This document shows positions 23,771 to 35,954 of a DNA stretch of 64,000 nucleotides, in pieces (position 1 is the first letter of the stretch; every line of letters begins with the position of its first letter). The notes under the pieces are model-generated. The model was given only the letters and a program-made list of their open reading frames with translations, did no database searches and was not told where the DNA came from. Where the stretch lies: the NCBI GenBank assembly GCA_948146395.1, contig OX411543.1:71228948-71292947 (forward strand), given 5' to 3'. Position numbers and translations under genes: made by a program. The DNA comes from Fragum whitleyi. Its lineage: Eukaryota > Mollusca > Bivalvia > Cardiida > Cardiidae.

Positions 23771-23879
23771 TTGCGAAATTTCGTCATTGGAAGCATATTT
23801 TTTTCGTTTACCATTACTCCATATTTATTTCATTTACATAACCGCGACAATTATTAATTTTAGTCTTTACCAAAGAACT

Positions 23880-24190
23880 TTTTTAGAGAGTATAAATTGA
23901 AATTGTTTAGTCGTTTCACTTTATTTTGCGTTCAAACGTCTTGGTGGGACACGTCCGAAAATGAATATTTGCAAATAATGATTTTGGCTGGTCGAAAAGG
24001 GGTTGGCCCCTTAATGACGTCACGACGTCAAATGAACAAGCTTCAGACCCTTTTCATTGCGTGTTAGCTAATGCCGACACTTCAAAGATAAATCTCAGCA
24101 ATTATTGCGAGATTTTGAGGAAGTCGAAAATTCGACAATGTTATCTGTCCGCAGTTACCTTAAAAAGTGAAACGACTGCCAATCGCTAGC
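23880..24190. repeat. Repeat with TGACGTCA core, copy 1
   Basis: Contains TTAATGACGTCACGACGTCAA and later TGTCCGCAGTTACCT. The same pair of words in the same order appears at 26690-26840. No coding frame. Confidence 0.5.
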
Positions 24191-24199
24191 TCTAGTCAG

Positions 24200-27100
24200 G
24201 TTGTGCATGCTAATTTTGGTCTTTTCATTAGAGTTCATTCTCCAAAGCCGAAACCGGGTGCCACCCTCGGAGCCCAGGCGTAAAGCATAACCTTTCCTTC
24301 CATTCATTACCCTTTGGATATTTCGGTATCGAAATGACTTTTCTATTTATATTTTAGATTCTTTTACACATGTATAAGCCAATAAGAATGAAGAAGATGC
24401 AATGCTTCTCTCCTTAAACAGACCGTTTGTTTGTTTGTTTGAACAGTGTTTTACGCCGCTTTCAACAATCTTCAGCTATATTGCGGCGACTGTAGCATCC
24501 TACAATCTCGTATTTCTGTACTACCTTAAAGTCCCTTCCTAGCCTCCAGCTGCTATCCACGATGGGTCTACGGTTATCAACCCATTCAGAATGTAGGTCA
24601 ATAGGCGGGAAAATATGAGTGCCGCCATCGGGTTAAAACAGATCGGGTATGTGAATGTTATAACGAGAAAACGCTAGCAAGTTGTTCCAGGGTTGATAAA
24701 TGTAGTCTACGTGATGGATCGACACTAGGTTACCGAGGATGCATTATGAAAAGCTTTCAGGTGATCAAGGACATACTTCTTCATTACACATGTAGCTAAT
24801 CAGATCTCTAGATGTAATACTTGCATTGTTTTATTTTAATTTTCTTTCATATTTTTTTTGTTGAAAACTTGGTAGATGCCCACTTCCTAGCATTTTCATC
24901 CTGCATTACAAATAACAGTACTTCAGGGTTACTGATTTCAGAGAGTTATTTTATTCTATCATCTATGTGTGATTGGGTGGACACAGCGTGAATATTTCAA
25001 AGTGGCAACAAAGTGTTCAACCCAAGTGGCAACATATTCACTTATAAGATGGTTCCAAATGAAATATTCGAGGCATAAATAAAAGCTTTCCTTCTTTTTT
25101 TCTGTGCTAGTGTGAGCCTGGATAGAACTCTTACATGTTTCTAAATACATCATATTTATCAACTTTTTAGATGATGCCCCATAAAATATCTATTTGGCTA
25201 TTTGTGAAAAGATTTTATCGATGGTGATTTTAAATAACATTTACATGAGATAGCAAATTTGCCAAGATATTTGAAAGATATTCATTCTCTGTGTGATAAT
25301 GACCTCAATTGGAATTTGAGTGTTGAAACTACCTTTGCGAGTACATTAAAAGTTAAAGTTCTTTCATTCGGTCCTCCGGCCATTCAAAAGCGTTCTTCGG
25401 GAACAATATTTCAATTTTCGACAACTCCAATGTAACCTCTGTGGACTCCAAATCAAAATTCTGTGCTTTTTTTAATTAATCGGTTACAACATTGCGACTC
25501 TAATGCAAATTCTGCGGACACTGGTTGTCGATACTTTCAAAATGGTCGCCAAATATTGCAAATGACTCTCCGTCAAACGAACTGAAACCACCAGAGGTTG
25601 GGATTCAATAAAAAATACAATCTTAATGCCAGAGGTTGTAAAGGAGTGTCCAAAAGTTGAAACGTCGTCGCTGAAAGTTAAAATGCAGTTGCATGACGGC
25701 CAACTCGAGGCGTCGAAGGTTGCCATGTACTCTTAAAAGGTCGCAAAGTTAACAAGAGGTCTTTGGTCCTTGAGCGCAAACCTCGATAGATGGTAAACAA
25801 ATGTTCCGAAATGCCAATTAAATGTTAAACGTTGGGGACGTGCACAAACTTGTATTCATTTCCGTCCGAAAATTTTGAAGTTATAGTAAACGTCTACGTT
25901 TTTTTCTACATCGTATTTACTTCACATTTTCAAGATCAGCAAGAAAAAGATGGCTGGGTTGATTTTAGCTAAGGAATTTTCAAAATTACCCATGTGGGAT
26001 AACTAGAATGAAAAAAATGTAGATTTCCAATGCGAATCACTGTCAATTTTATCTTATATTCATAAAGGACAGTTGTTGTTGCGAGAAAAAATATTTTTTG
26101 TCCGATTAATGCAATATCACCCAAGAAGTTGTGCAATATTTTTGGAGTTAAGATTGAAAATAAAAAAATGTCATTGATGCCCTTTTTCCTTTCATATCAC
26201 ATAGATCCTTCTCATTTTTAACAAAGTTCATCTTTAAACCTGGCAAACATTCTGACTAAGCTTTAAGAAAAAAAAAAATGAAAAAATCACTAAATTTTTC
26301 ATCCGTTTAAAAAAAGATAGCTTTTGTGAACATTTGGCAGAACATTGAAATATCCTTGATTTGCGACATCTTCGCGGAATCGAATTGAACCAAAAAATAA
26401 ATAAATAAAAAATGAAATAAATAAATGAATAAAAAAATTTTCGCGAAGACACATGATTTCAATTTAAAAAAATCATCATCGGAATGGTTTGAAAGTTTGA
26501 AATTTTAGGCATTAACATTTAATACGTTACACATTATTGTATTTCTTACAATTATATTTGCATACTAATCAAAATCCCGTGCGTCATTTTACGAAACAAA
26601 TTATGTTTCGGGATAAAAATCGGTAAATTTTCCGAAAAAATGGACAATTACCAAATTTGGTCCCTAAAAAGGGATCAACACCTAAATGGCGTCATGACGT
26701 CAACTCTACGTTTTGAAATCTCTTTATATGACCGGCACATGAAATCGGTTATTTCAAAGTTCGGTTGTATAGCATTTGGCAAGATTTGCAGACGTTTGGA
26801 AATTAAGACGTAAAATTACCCGCTATGTGTCCGCAGTTACCTCAATCTATAAATGTGGCCTTTGAAGTATAAAAAAGAATTTGTCATAAAGGCTCAATTT
26901 TCTGTGACTATATCGCATGAATCCATCCAATCCTAGTAGGGTTCATCTTTGAGACCTGTTAAACATTCTGACCAATTTCCATTAAGATTGGGAAATAATT
27001 GTGGCCTTTTCAGTTTTAAAAAAGAAAATTGTTGACGCATGACGAGGCACGATACATGACAGACGACAAATATCCAATGTTAACAAAAGCTTACCTTTAG

Positions 27101-27310
27101 CACGTCTCAATCAGGTGAGAAAAAAAATGCCCAGTAGGCCGAGCTCGTCTTAGACTACGATGTTCGAGAATCATTCGGGTATAGCCAATGGCAACCAAAA
27201 TATCGTAAATACAGATTGAATAAAACTGTATTTACATTTTTCGACGCAAACTAAGAATAAATGATGTTGAAAACCGTAATCTAAGCGTGTAAATTGAAAA
27301 GGCTTGTCAA
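24200..27310. other. Gene-free stretch with a SINE and a TGACGTCA repeat
   Basis: Holds SINE S1 (24425-24640, minus) and the second TGACGTCA repeat (26640-26840). A few poly-A/poly-T patches are present. No open frame with recognisable protein features on either strand. Confidence 0.5.
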
Positions 27311-27314
27311 TCTT

Positions 27315-27855
27315 AATTTGTTTCTTTGAATGGGGTTTAACGCCGCTTAGTTTTATCACGACGGCTGGAGCACCTAACAATGGATTCCCGGTATTTCTCA
27401 CACCAGCATTACCAAAACATCATTTCCTAGCCTCCGGCTGCTATCCTACGTAGATCAATGATTATCGAACACTGAAGTCAATCTTCAACACAATCTTGAA
27501 ATATTGAACTAGTTAATGGCGGCGATGCGCCGCCAGCTAAGTGGATTCATCGACAAGAGGGTCTTGTAAGCTCAAAACAAAAATATTTTCTATATTCTGC
27601 AAACAAGTTTCGGTGAAAAAGAATTTTTCTCCTTTGATTGATTTTTGATTGATTTAATGGGGTTTAACGACGCTTTGAACATTTTTTTCAGTTACATAGC
27701 GGCGTAGGGCTCACTGTATTTCTGACATTAGTACTACCATTACACCCTTTTCTAGCTCCCAGCTGCTATCCCACATAGGTCTAAGATTATCGACTAAGAT
27801 TATCGACCCATGGATGAGAGACATAAAGTCGGAAAGATTGAGTGCCGCCAGGTTT
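27315..27855 (-). repeat. Two neighbouring SINE S1 copies
   Basis: Copies at about 27315-27530 and 27645-27855, both on the minus strand and about 110 bp apart, each with the GGGTTTAACG(C/A)CGCTT end and the CCTCCGGCTGCTATCC or CCCAGCTGCTATCC middle. They are diverged from each other, so they are separate insertions rather than a recent duplication. Confidence 0.6.
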
Positions 27856-27912
27856 TTTTTTTTTTTTTTTTTTTTCCAAAAAAAAAAAAAAAAAGAAAGA
27901 AAGAAAGAAATA
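27856..27912. repeat. Poly-T / poly-A snapback and (GAAA)n
   Basis: About 23 T, two C, about 16 A, then GAAAGAAAGAAAGAAA. The T and A runs can form a hairpin. Confidence 0.85.
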
Positions 27913-28379
27913 CCTTCCGTACCCTCATATAGAAATTGCCAAAATGAACATCTAATAATGTAATACTGTATTATAAAGTCTTTAAGACAGTATTGCCAGT
28001 GGGCGGAAAAAAATAGTAGCTCACATTATTGTATGCTGTAGTTACGACATGTAGGCCTCTCGCTTACATTATACCAATTGTTCTATTTTGAGACTTGCAT
28101 AATGAAAGCTTTTGAATGTTCCAGTCAATGGTTTGATTTAAGGTAATGTAACCGTAAAAGTTCCGCAACGTTTCGGATGTCACGAGTTTTAACAATGTTA
28201 ACCGAGGTTTCCTAATGATTCCATTTTAATATTGTGAAAGATCATGAATTCCGGAATGTTACGAGAATTAACTTCCACGGGTCCACTACCTTAATTGTCA
28301 TTCTGTAATAGTAACGTGTCATTGTAAGTACAAGCTGAAATGGGAACAACTGTCTAAATATTGCCCAAGTGGATGCACA

Positions 28380-28535
28380 TATCCTATCTGCTATTTGACT
28401 CCCAACTGGAGGTCATAAAAGTATGAAATTGTGGTGCCGGTGTGAGAAATACCAAGAATTTACTGTCAGGTGCACCAGCTCTCGCGATATGACTGAAACC
28501 TATTCAAAGCGGCGTCAAGTCCAAAACAAACAAAA
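28380..28535 (+). repeat. SINE S1 fragment, plus strand
   Basis: Contains GTGTGAGAAATACCAAGAAT, GGTGCACCAGC and AAAGCGGCGTCAAG, ending in AACAAACAAA. The 70-codon frame at 28423 is a by-product. Confidence 0.55.
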
Positions 28536-28635
28536 TCTGAACTTTTTGCCGGCTTTAAAAAATACTTTGGATTTACTCCACTGTTTTCATTGTTTGCATT
28601 TGCGAACAAGATTTTTAGTTAAAGAGGTTTTATAA

Positions 28636-30540
28636 GCATATTGATTCTTCCATATTAATAATAATAATAATAAAATAATAATAATGATGGATCTAATAAT
28701 AATAAAGAATCTGCTTCGGACTCAGAATTTTTTTCTGTGATCGCGGTTATATACAAATATCTATAGGTGTATTTTCAAAACTGAGCTCTGACCTAGGCGT
28801 TCAGTCCATTACCATGGGTCTATGAGTAAACCTTCAGATCTAAGACAAGCACTAAGTTTCATTTGAAAGGTAATTTGTATCGTTGTTATGTCTGTTTTAT
28901 CTATTTTGAAAGAATTGCATGGGAATTGAACCGTTAAAAGTGGATTTCACGGCTCACCGCTCAAAATCTACCTATAATATACAAATGAATGGGCTTCATT
29001 TTCCGAGTATTTTGACTAAGATTCTTTCCATGAAACATAAATACATGTAATTCATAAGATGACATGGGGAGGGGGGGGGCTGCTAACACCTATCTAAAAT
29101 AATAATCGGGTAACTAAAAGAACTGAATTAAGAAAAAGTGTTAATTCTACTTCACTAAACATTTACTTTAAAGGAATACAATATTAATGAAAATGATATC
29201 TGACTTCATCAAAATAAGCTTTGTCGTCTGCTCCTACTTTCATTATGAATCAACCTTAACCTTTTACAAAATGGGAAAGGGTTAATACAAACTATTTTTA
29301 TTACTTATCTTTAGGCAATGTGTAGGTGAAATTCTGTGATAACTTCTGGACCAAGAATATACCACCAGGGCTTGTTGAGTTAGTGTGAATGACCCGTGCA
29401 TGCAATTTAACTCAAATTAGACCAAAAGACGAGGCAGGCAGCGGTTCTCTGACAATTTTAATGAGATTTATTGATAGACAAATGGGGCTTTTTTGTCCCC
29501 ATTCCCTAATTGACTTTTCCTTGAGAATTTCTCCGTATGGTCGGGGATCGAACCCGGGACCTTTTGAATGATAGTTCGACTTGCTCTTACTTGTAGAATT
29601 GATTGTTTTATTGAAATTGATCACACGTGCAAAATTTTAAGCAATTATATTAAGTGATTACGGAATCATGGTCTTTGTATTAGTAAGCAACGCAAACAAC
29701 GCCAACGCTTCTAGACGCAGATAACACCTACCACTACATTTAGGCAAAAAAATAAAATTGAGGGAGATAGAAGAACGAATGGGAACGAATCAGTTACGAT
29801 TTCATTTTTTTTCGTGGAATCTAACTTATTCGGTTAATCGGCCTGATCAAAAACATTTCCGTGAAGACGAACTAACCTTAAGGTGTTTGAGAAGCGGTCT
29901 AATAAAGAACCATGTAAAATCACAAATTATCAAACAAGCCTAGATTTGAAGAACACAATAAAGTTAAAGTGTGATCAATGAAAACCGTAAATACTGATAA
30001 TATCAATAAAAAGGTTGGAATCACGCCAAGATGATCTCATTATTTACAGATATCGATTACTTAATTTATATATATATATATATATATATAAAGGTATATT
30101 GTGGAATTTTATTTAAAAAAGCTGGCGACCGTATTGTGTTATATTTCAACTTTAAATTAATCATATCGCTTCCTATATATATATATCCAATATATATAGC
30201 AAATTATTTAGCGTAAGTTATTATTTTGTTTATTTCCTTTTAGTTTTGTAACATTTAAGCTTTATTTTTTCAACAGCTTCGTCAATTTCATTTGTCATAT
30301 ACTGTGACCTATTTGTTCGTCGGTATGGATATAAACAATCTAGTTATTTTGAGTTTTCAATTAATGGCAGAACTATTCAAATCGTTTACAGAAAACATTA
30401 ATGCCCTTGAACAATCTGTCGTAAAACAATTTTGAACAGTAGTATTAGAGCCACTTTACAGGTAAACAATACAACATCACATAATAAAACTTTTTGACAA
30501 GACTTCAATGACTCTTCGCGAAACTATATATCATTTCTCT
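28636..30540. other. Gene-free stretch with microsatellites and a SINE
   Basis: (AAT)n at 28655-28685, a poly-G patch near 29070, a tRNA-derived SINE at 29400-29600, and (TA)n at 30066-30091. No protein-coding evidence. Confidence 0.5.
29400..29600 (-). repeat. tRNA-derived SINE, family S2
   Basis: The minus strand reads AAGGTCCCGGGTTCGATCCC, an exact polymerase III B box in a tRNA T-arm context. The A box upstream is weak and no full cloverleaf is seen, so it is not a tRNA gene. Confidence 0.6.
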
Positions 30541-30554
30541 CAGTTCACATTTTT

Positions 30555-31394
30555 AGTCGTGGGCTGTTGTCCGTCGTGATTGCGTCCGTCCGTCAACTTT
30601 TTTCTTGAAACATGTTCTTCTCTGAAACCACTTGGCCGATTTCAATAAAACTTTTCCAGAATGTTTCTCGGGTGAACCTTTTAAAAAATTGTAAGCGAAA
30701 TTTTGATTGGTCAATAAATATGGGCGTGGCAGGGCGGGGCCTATTTTGAGCCCGATACTTTGATCGACGTCTCCTCCCGAACCACTTGCCAATTTCAATG
30801 AAAGTTTACCAGAATGTTCCCTTGGTGACCCTTTTCTAAAATTGTTCGCAAAATTTTGATTAAAACATAAATATGGCGTGGCAGGGCAGGGCTTATTTTG
30901 AGCCCGAAATCTTTGACCGACATCTCCTCCTGAACTACTTGGCCAATTTCACTGAAACTTTACCAGAATCTTTCTTTTGTGACCCTTTTCAAAAAATATT
31001 TGTGAAGTTTTGTGTTGCCCATTGATATCGGCGTTGCAGGACAGGGCTTATTTTCAGCCCGAAATCTTTGAACGACATCTCCTCCTGAACCAATGGGCCG
31101 ATTTCAATGAAACTTTACTACGATGTTCCTTGATGAACCTCTTCAAAAAAATGTTTACAAAATTTTGACTGGCCAATAAATATGGGTGTGGCAGGATGGG
31201 GCTTATTTTGAGTCTCCTTAGTAATGAGTTGGTGGGCAGGGTATATTCTAAAAGCTTGTATATCAGTATCAATTTGGAAAAAGTCAGAATTCCTTCTGAA
31301 TGATGGTGACTTTCATTACCTTCTATTTTCAATATCTCTCTTTCAAAACTTAAGATGTTTAAGTCAGTGTAGCGATACAGGCCCTCTTGTTTCA
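30555..31394 (+). mobile_element. Helentron-like element, family R2 copy 1 (decayed)
   Basis: A GTCCGTC tract at 30570-30597 is followed by four tandem units of about 155 bp (GAACCACTTGGCCGATTT-like starts near 30620, 30778, 30930, 31086) ending in GGCGTGGCAGGGCGGGG-type words. The 3' end is GTAGCGATACAGGCCCTCTTG before TTT, like the intact copy at 59794-60464 but with one hairpin arm lost. The 5' end is damaged. No protein is encoded. Confidence 0.6.
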
Positions 31395-32557
31395 AATGCA
31401 ATCTGTAAAGATTCTCTACAAAAAAGTTGTTTAAACTGCTGCTAAGGTAGGCTATACAATAGTATATCATTGCTAAGAAAGCTAAAATGGAGCTTTATTA
31501 CACAAAAATAATTAAGTAAAATAATTACATTTAGCGAATAGTACTAATTATACAAATAATAATAATAATAATAAATGTTTTGTTTTTCTATAAAACAATA
31601 TTTTTACCATTTTTCTCGGTAGAAAGTACACTCTTCCAACATGCATCCAACATTCATCCAGAGGCTGGGGAAAACTTTAAAGACCTTACCCGAAGTTCAA
31701 ACAATTGCATTGCCGGATATCCCGAAAAGGATCAAGTAATGCTTTTTTCATTTTCCTTCTTTCTTTTTTATTCAAATATAAACTTGTTATTTATATTATT
31801 GATAATTATGAATCGTTATATTGTTTAAGAATTTCAACTTTACAAAGAATAATACACAAGATAATACAAATTTTAAAAAAAAAAAACTATGAAGTAATTT
31901 GTCTCAAAAACAAATACTCTCGCGATCTTCCAGCTGAAGTAAAAATAAATCAGACTCGGCTTACTTATCCTATCTGTAATTGACATAACAGACATACACT
32001 GTCACTGTCGACGTTGTGTGGCAATTTGAACGCAAACAAAGTGAAAAATGAAAAATAATAGACGGATCGCAGTCTTTTAAAGCTAATGGATTATAACAGC
32101 AATTTATTACATTTTGTATTAGTTTCAGATGGTATAGCATGATGATCATAAGGGCAAAACTGATTAAATCTGATGGTTTCCAAGACAGAAACTTTTTTTT
32201 TCCTTTTTAACCACCTTATCTTTTAATATATTCGTGACAACCTATATCGGATCTGAAATGTGAATTTGTCTTGTTTGCATATTTTAGTTTTGATTTTATC
32301 ATTATTAATTTTGACCATATCAGTTTTACACCAAATCAATCGATAGAAGGATATAAGGTTTTTAAATCCTTCTTTTAACAAAATATTTAAGAAATGTCAA
32401 TCAATGAAAAATTCATCGAGTGAATTTTTTCTGTAATATGATATGCTAAAATTAAACACGTTAAATTTGTTTGATATTATTAGATTGTCAAAGTAACCTG
32501 TGACTCAAGATATGAGGCCAAGTCCTTGTTTCTATTTTGGATCAAGACCGTAAGTTT
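31395..32557. other. No gene seen
   Basis: AT-rich, with (AAT)n at 31555-31576 and homopolymer runs. Frames of 82-92 codons at 31580-31983 are of low complexity and match nothing. Confidence 0.45.
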
Positions 32558-32745
32558 CCTTTAAAATGCTATACTACCAGGTAATTATACTTATTTCTCG
32601 ACCATTTACATTAGGTAAGGTTGTGTAATTTGACTTTAATTGTCAATCTATCCTTTAAAATGCTGTACTACCAGGTAATTATACTTATTTCTCGACCATT
32701 TAAATTTGGTAAAGTTATGTAATTTGACTTTAATTGTCGGCTAGG
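32558..32745. repeat. 94 bp tandem duplication
   Basis: CCTTTAAAATGCTATACTAC at 32558 and CCTTTAAAATGCTGTACTAC at 32652 start two units that stay alike for their whole length, with only a few base changes. Confidence 0.85.
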
Positions 32746-35700
32746 TTTTTACAGCTCAACTGGCCATGTGCCATTTATCATGATATCTAATGTATGTCGT
32801 GTACCCTTCTGATCATAACCAAATTTTTCTTACATATATTTCAAGAAATGTAGTTGTAAATTTCAAGGCAATTTTCATTTGATTGTTCTCTGTCAGAATC
32901 ATCCGAGAAAATCCTATTTGATGAAAGACTTAAATTATATAGAGGTGCATCAAATTCTATCAGCACTAATTGGTACTTAGTGGATCGTCAGTGAAGCGCA
33001 GAGTTTTACGTGTAAATTGTCAAAATATGAACTTTAACTGTTTTACCAATCGATTTAATTTTTCTCACAATAACTTTGGCTTAAGTGAGTCAAACCAGAT
33101 CGCCGTTTACAAACAAAAAGGGGGAGCAAAGTGAATCATTAATGAGCCGCTTTATTTATATTTCGCCATTTTGCGTGACGGTTTCAATTGATTAATTACC
33201 ATTAAGTCGCGTACGGATATTAGATATAATAATGTATTTTATATTCTGTTATGCCAGCTTTTCGCGGACGATATGTCCATATATACGAATTTTATTTGTG
33301 AGAAAATGCGAGTAATGTACCGTGTGATATTCATTTTCAATAATGCTTGCAACAAGTAATTCATTGGGCAACACAAAAGACGTACCGAAAGCAGTATGCA
33401 TCAGTCCCTTAATCAGGTTGCAAAAACGTTTCCGAACGATATTTAATTGTACCCTGCTTTGCTGATCAGTACACTTTTAAAGCGGGGCAACTTTTCCCAG
33501 CGTTTTCGTTTTGTACAACGTGAGGTAGGTTTTGAATTGAAACGTTACATTTAAATGGGTCTCGTAAATTTTCTTAACTAGTCGGCTTCCACGTGGATAA
33601 AATGCTTCAAAGTATTTATTTTTGCTGATTTTCTATGAACACTTACTGGGCAATTCTTGAAGAAAAATGGCTTTTTTCAGGAACTGTATCCTTTTCCTTT
33701 CAGCTGAAGTAATTGTATATGACCATTTATTTATTTATTTATTTATTTATTTGTTGGGGGGGGAGTCAATAGAAAAATGAAGTGATTATCTATACAATTT
33801 ATGAATGTATTCCTTAAATAAGGATCATTACAATTCATGAATCTATTTCATAAATAGGAAAAAAATCAACCACGTTTAACTGTAAAAAGTCGACTTAACC
33901 CTTACATTTTGAACATTGCAGAATGAAATTGGAAATTAAACCAAACCAAGCACGACCTTAACAGGTTGTTTCCGTTTCCGATGAAAACGAAAGAAATTCC
34001 CGAGGCTACATTATTCCCAACGTAGTAGACTACTTCGAGATTTTATGTATGTTGTATATTTAGTTTTTTGGGGAACTGTATGTATTTTAATCTGATATGT
34101 TTAAAAAAGTCATCAAGTTGAAAAACAACAACACAAAACCATTCCATCCCCCTTTCCGCTGGGATTCCTAAATGACGTCATCTTACACCTAATTGATATC
34201 ATAATCCTCGTTTGATGGTCTGATGATGTGCGACATCAACGTATTTGAAAGATGGGTACATATCTGAATATTGCATTCATCTTGGAAGAATTGTAGTGAT
34301 AACAAAATTGTGTAACTTAGTTGTCATAACTTACCCTCATTAGAAAATTGATATGTGTCATCATATCAGAAAGGGGATTTTTGCAGCTAATATATACTCA
34401 AACCTCATTGTATCGATCTATCCACTGTATCGATCTATTAACAGATTTTGGGATATTTACATCCAAATGCTACCTTTCCAGCGTTGACATAAATTACTAG
34501 GCCACCAGAAACTTAAAATGCCTTTAATGTTAATAAATATTAGAATGATGATATGTTTTTGTCTTCATTCACAAACATCATTGTAAAATCGTTCTTGTAG
34601 AAATTTCAGAACTAGTGGTAGCAAAAAAGATTTTAAAAGTGATGGAAAATTATTATTTCCTGAAAAAGAACGATCGTTATCCCTAAAAAAACATTGCATT
34701 CTATTTAAATTTAATCATCTTGGTCTTAGTGGGTCTCTGTATCGTAAGTTTCGACATTTCTTCTCATAATACATTGATACAATGGAGTGACTTCACAATT
34801 CACTAATTTTGATATGGATGCCTGCTGTTTGCATTCTTGTGCCAAATAATTGTGTTGCGACTACTATTTTGTGCTTTGTGGGAAGACAAAACATAATACC
34901 ATGTGGACATATTTTCTAATTTAGGCAAGATCAATTATTATCATTGCATTTATCACTTAATGCTTAGAAGATCGATACAGTGGGGTCCCAGGCTAAATGC
35001 TCCATAGCTTTGACAGAAATGTTACCATTTTAAGAAAATGTTAATTTGGTTACCTACATAAGGATTACCAAAATATCCATATGGTAAGACATTTTGTATG
35101 ATCAGTTAAGTTAGTTTTGATATATTTAGCAGGAACCAACAATAGGCATACTCGTCAGAGACAAATTCTCGCCAATGACTAGTTCTTGCCAACCACCCTG
35201 GTTTACTGCAAAACAGGAAAGGAAACCCTTCTTAATTACAAATTATGTAGACAACAACTTCTTCTATTCAGAAAGAATTTTTTTGTAACTGAATACTGCG
35301 TCTTTACCATGAAAAAGGTCGGTTGGCGAGAACTGGTACTTGGCATGAATTGGTCTCCAACCAGTAGTGTTGTAATGCTGGCTTTCCTACAATAACCATT
35401 TCCTACTACAATTTGTATGGAGATTTTATATCCATATGGTGGTTACAGGTAATTTCTAACGTGTTGTTCATTTCATACCTATTGACTCGACGTTTCATAC
35501 CATGCAGTGATTCATTTTCAAATTTTAAAGGAGTCCTCAGAATCACTTACTTTGAAAAAATGAGTCCCAACCTGTTCCCAGCTGCACATGGGCATAACGC
35601 CTGTAGGAATATTGTACCTTGAGATAATCCACATCTACAGAATTTTGGTCATTGATTCATTTTGGCCCATTGATTACATGGATATGTTAAATTTCAGGGC

Positions 35701-35896
35701 AATTAAGGCAATTTTAGGTCTTGCCGTAACCATGGAATCCAGAGTTTTTGATGGAATTGATTTCTTTTTATAACTTTGGTAGAGCTTCCTCCAGGTCAGC
35801 TTAAAATTAGAAGATATAGTGAATATTTTTTGCCTACAGTATATGAATATGCACAGATATTATTGTGAATTGACAGCTCTTTTGTTTTTTTTTCAG
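32746..35896. other. Gene-free stretch upstream of the TRAF gene
   Basis: (ATTT)n at 33722-33752 and unremarkable AT-rich DNA. The TRAF promoter and a non-coding first exon should lie somewhere here, because an acceptor-like TTTTTTTTTCAG ends at 35896, but I cannot place them. Confidence 0.4.
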
Positions 35897-35954
35897 ATTT
35901 AAGTATTTGACTCACACCTCAACAATCACCATTTACACAAGAGACATTGGCATA

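Noticed and set aside
29500..29600. Possible tRNA gene on the minus strand
   Set aside because: Only the B box and T-arm are tRNA-like; no cloverleaf or anticodon stem, so it was called a SINE.
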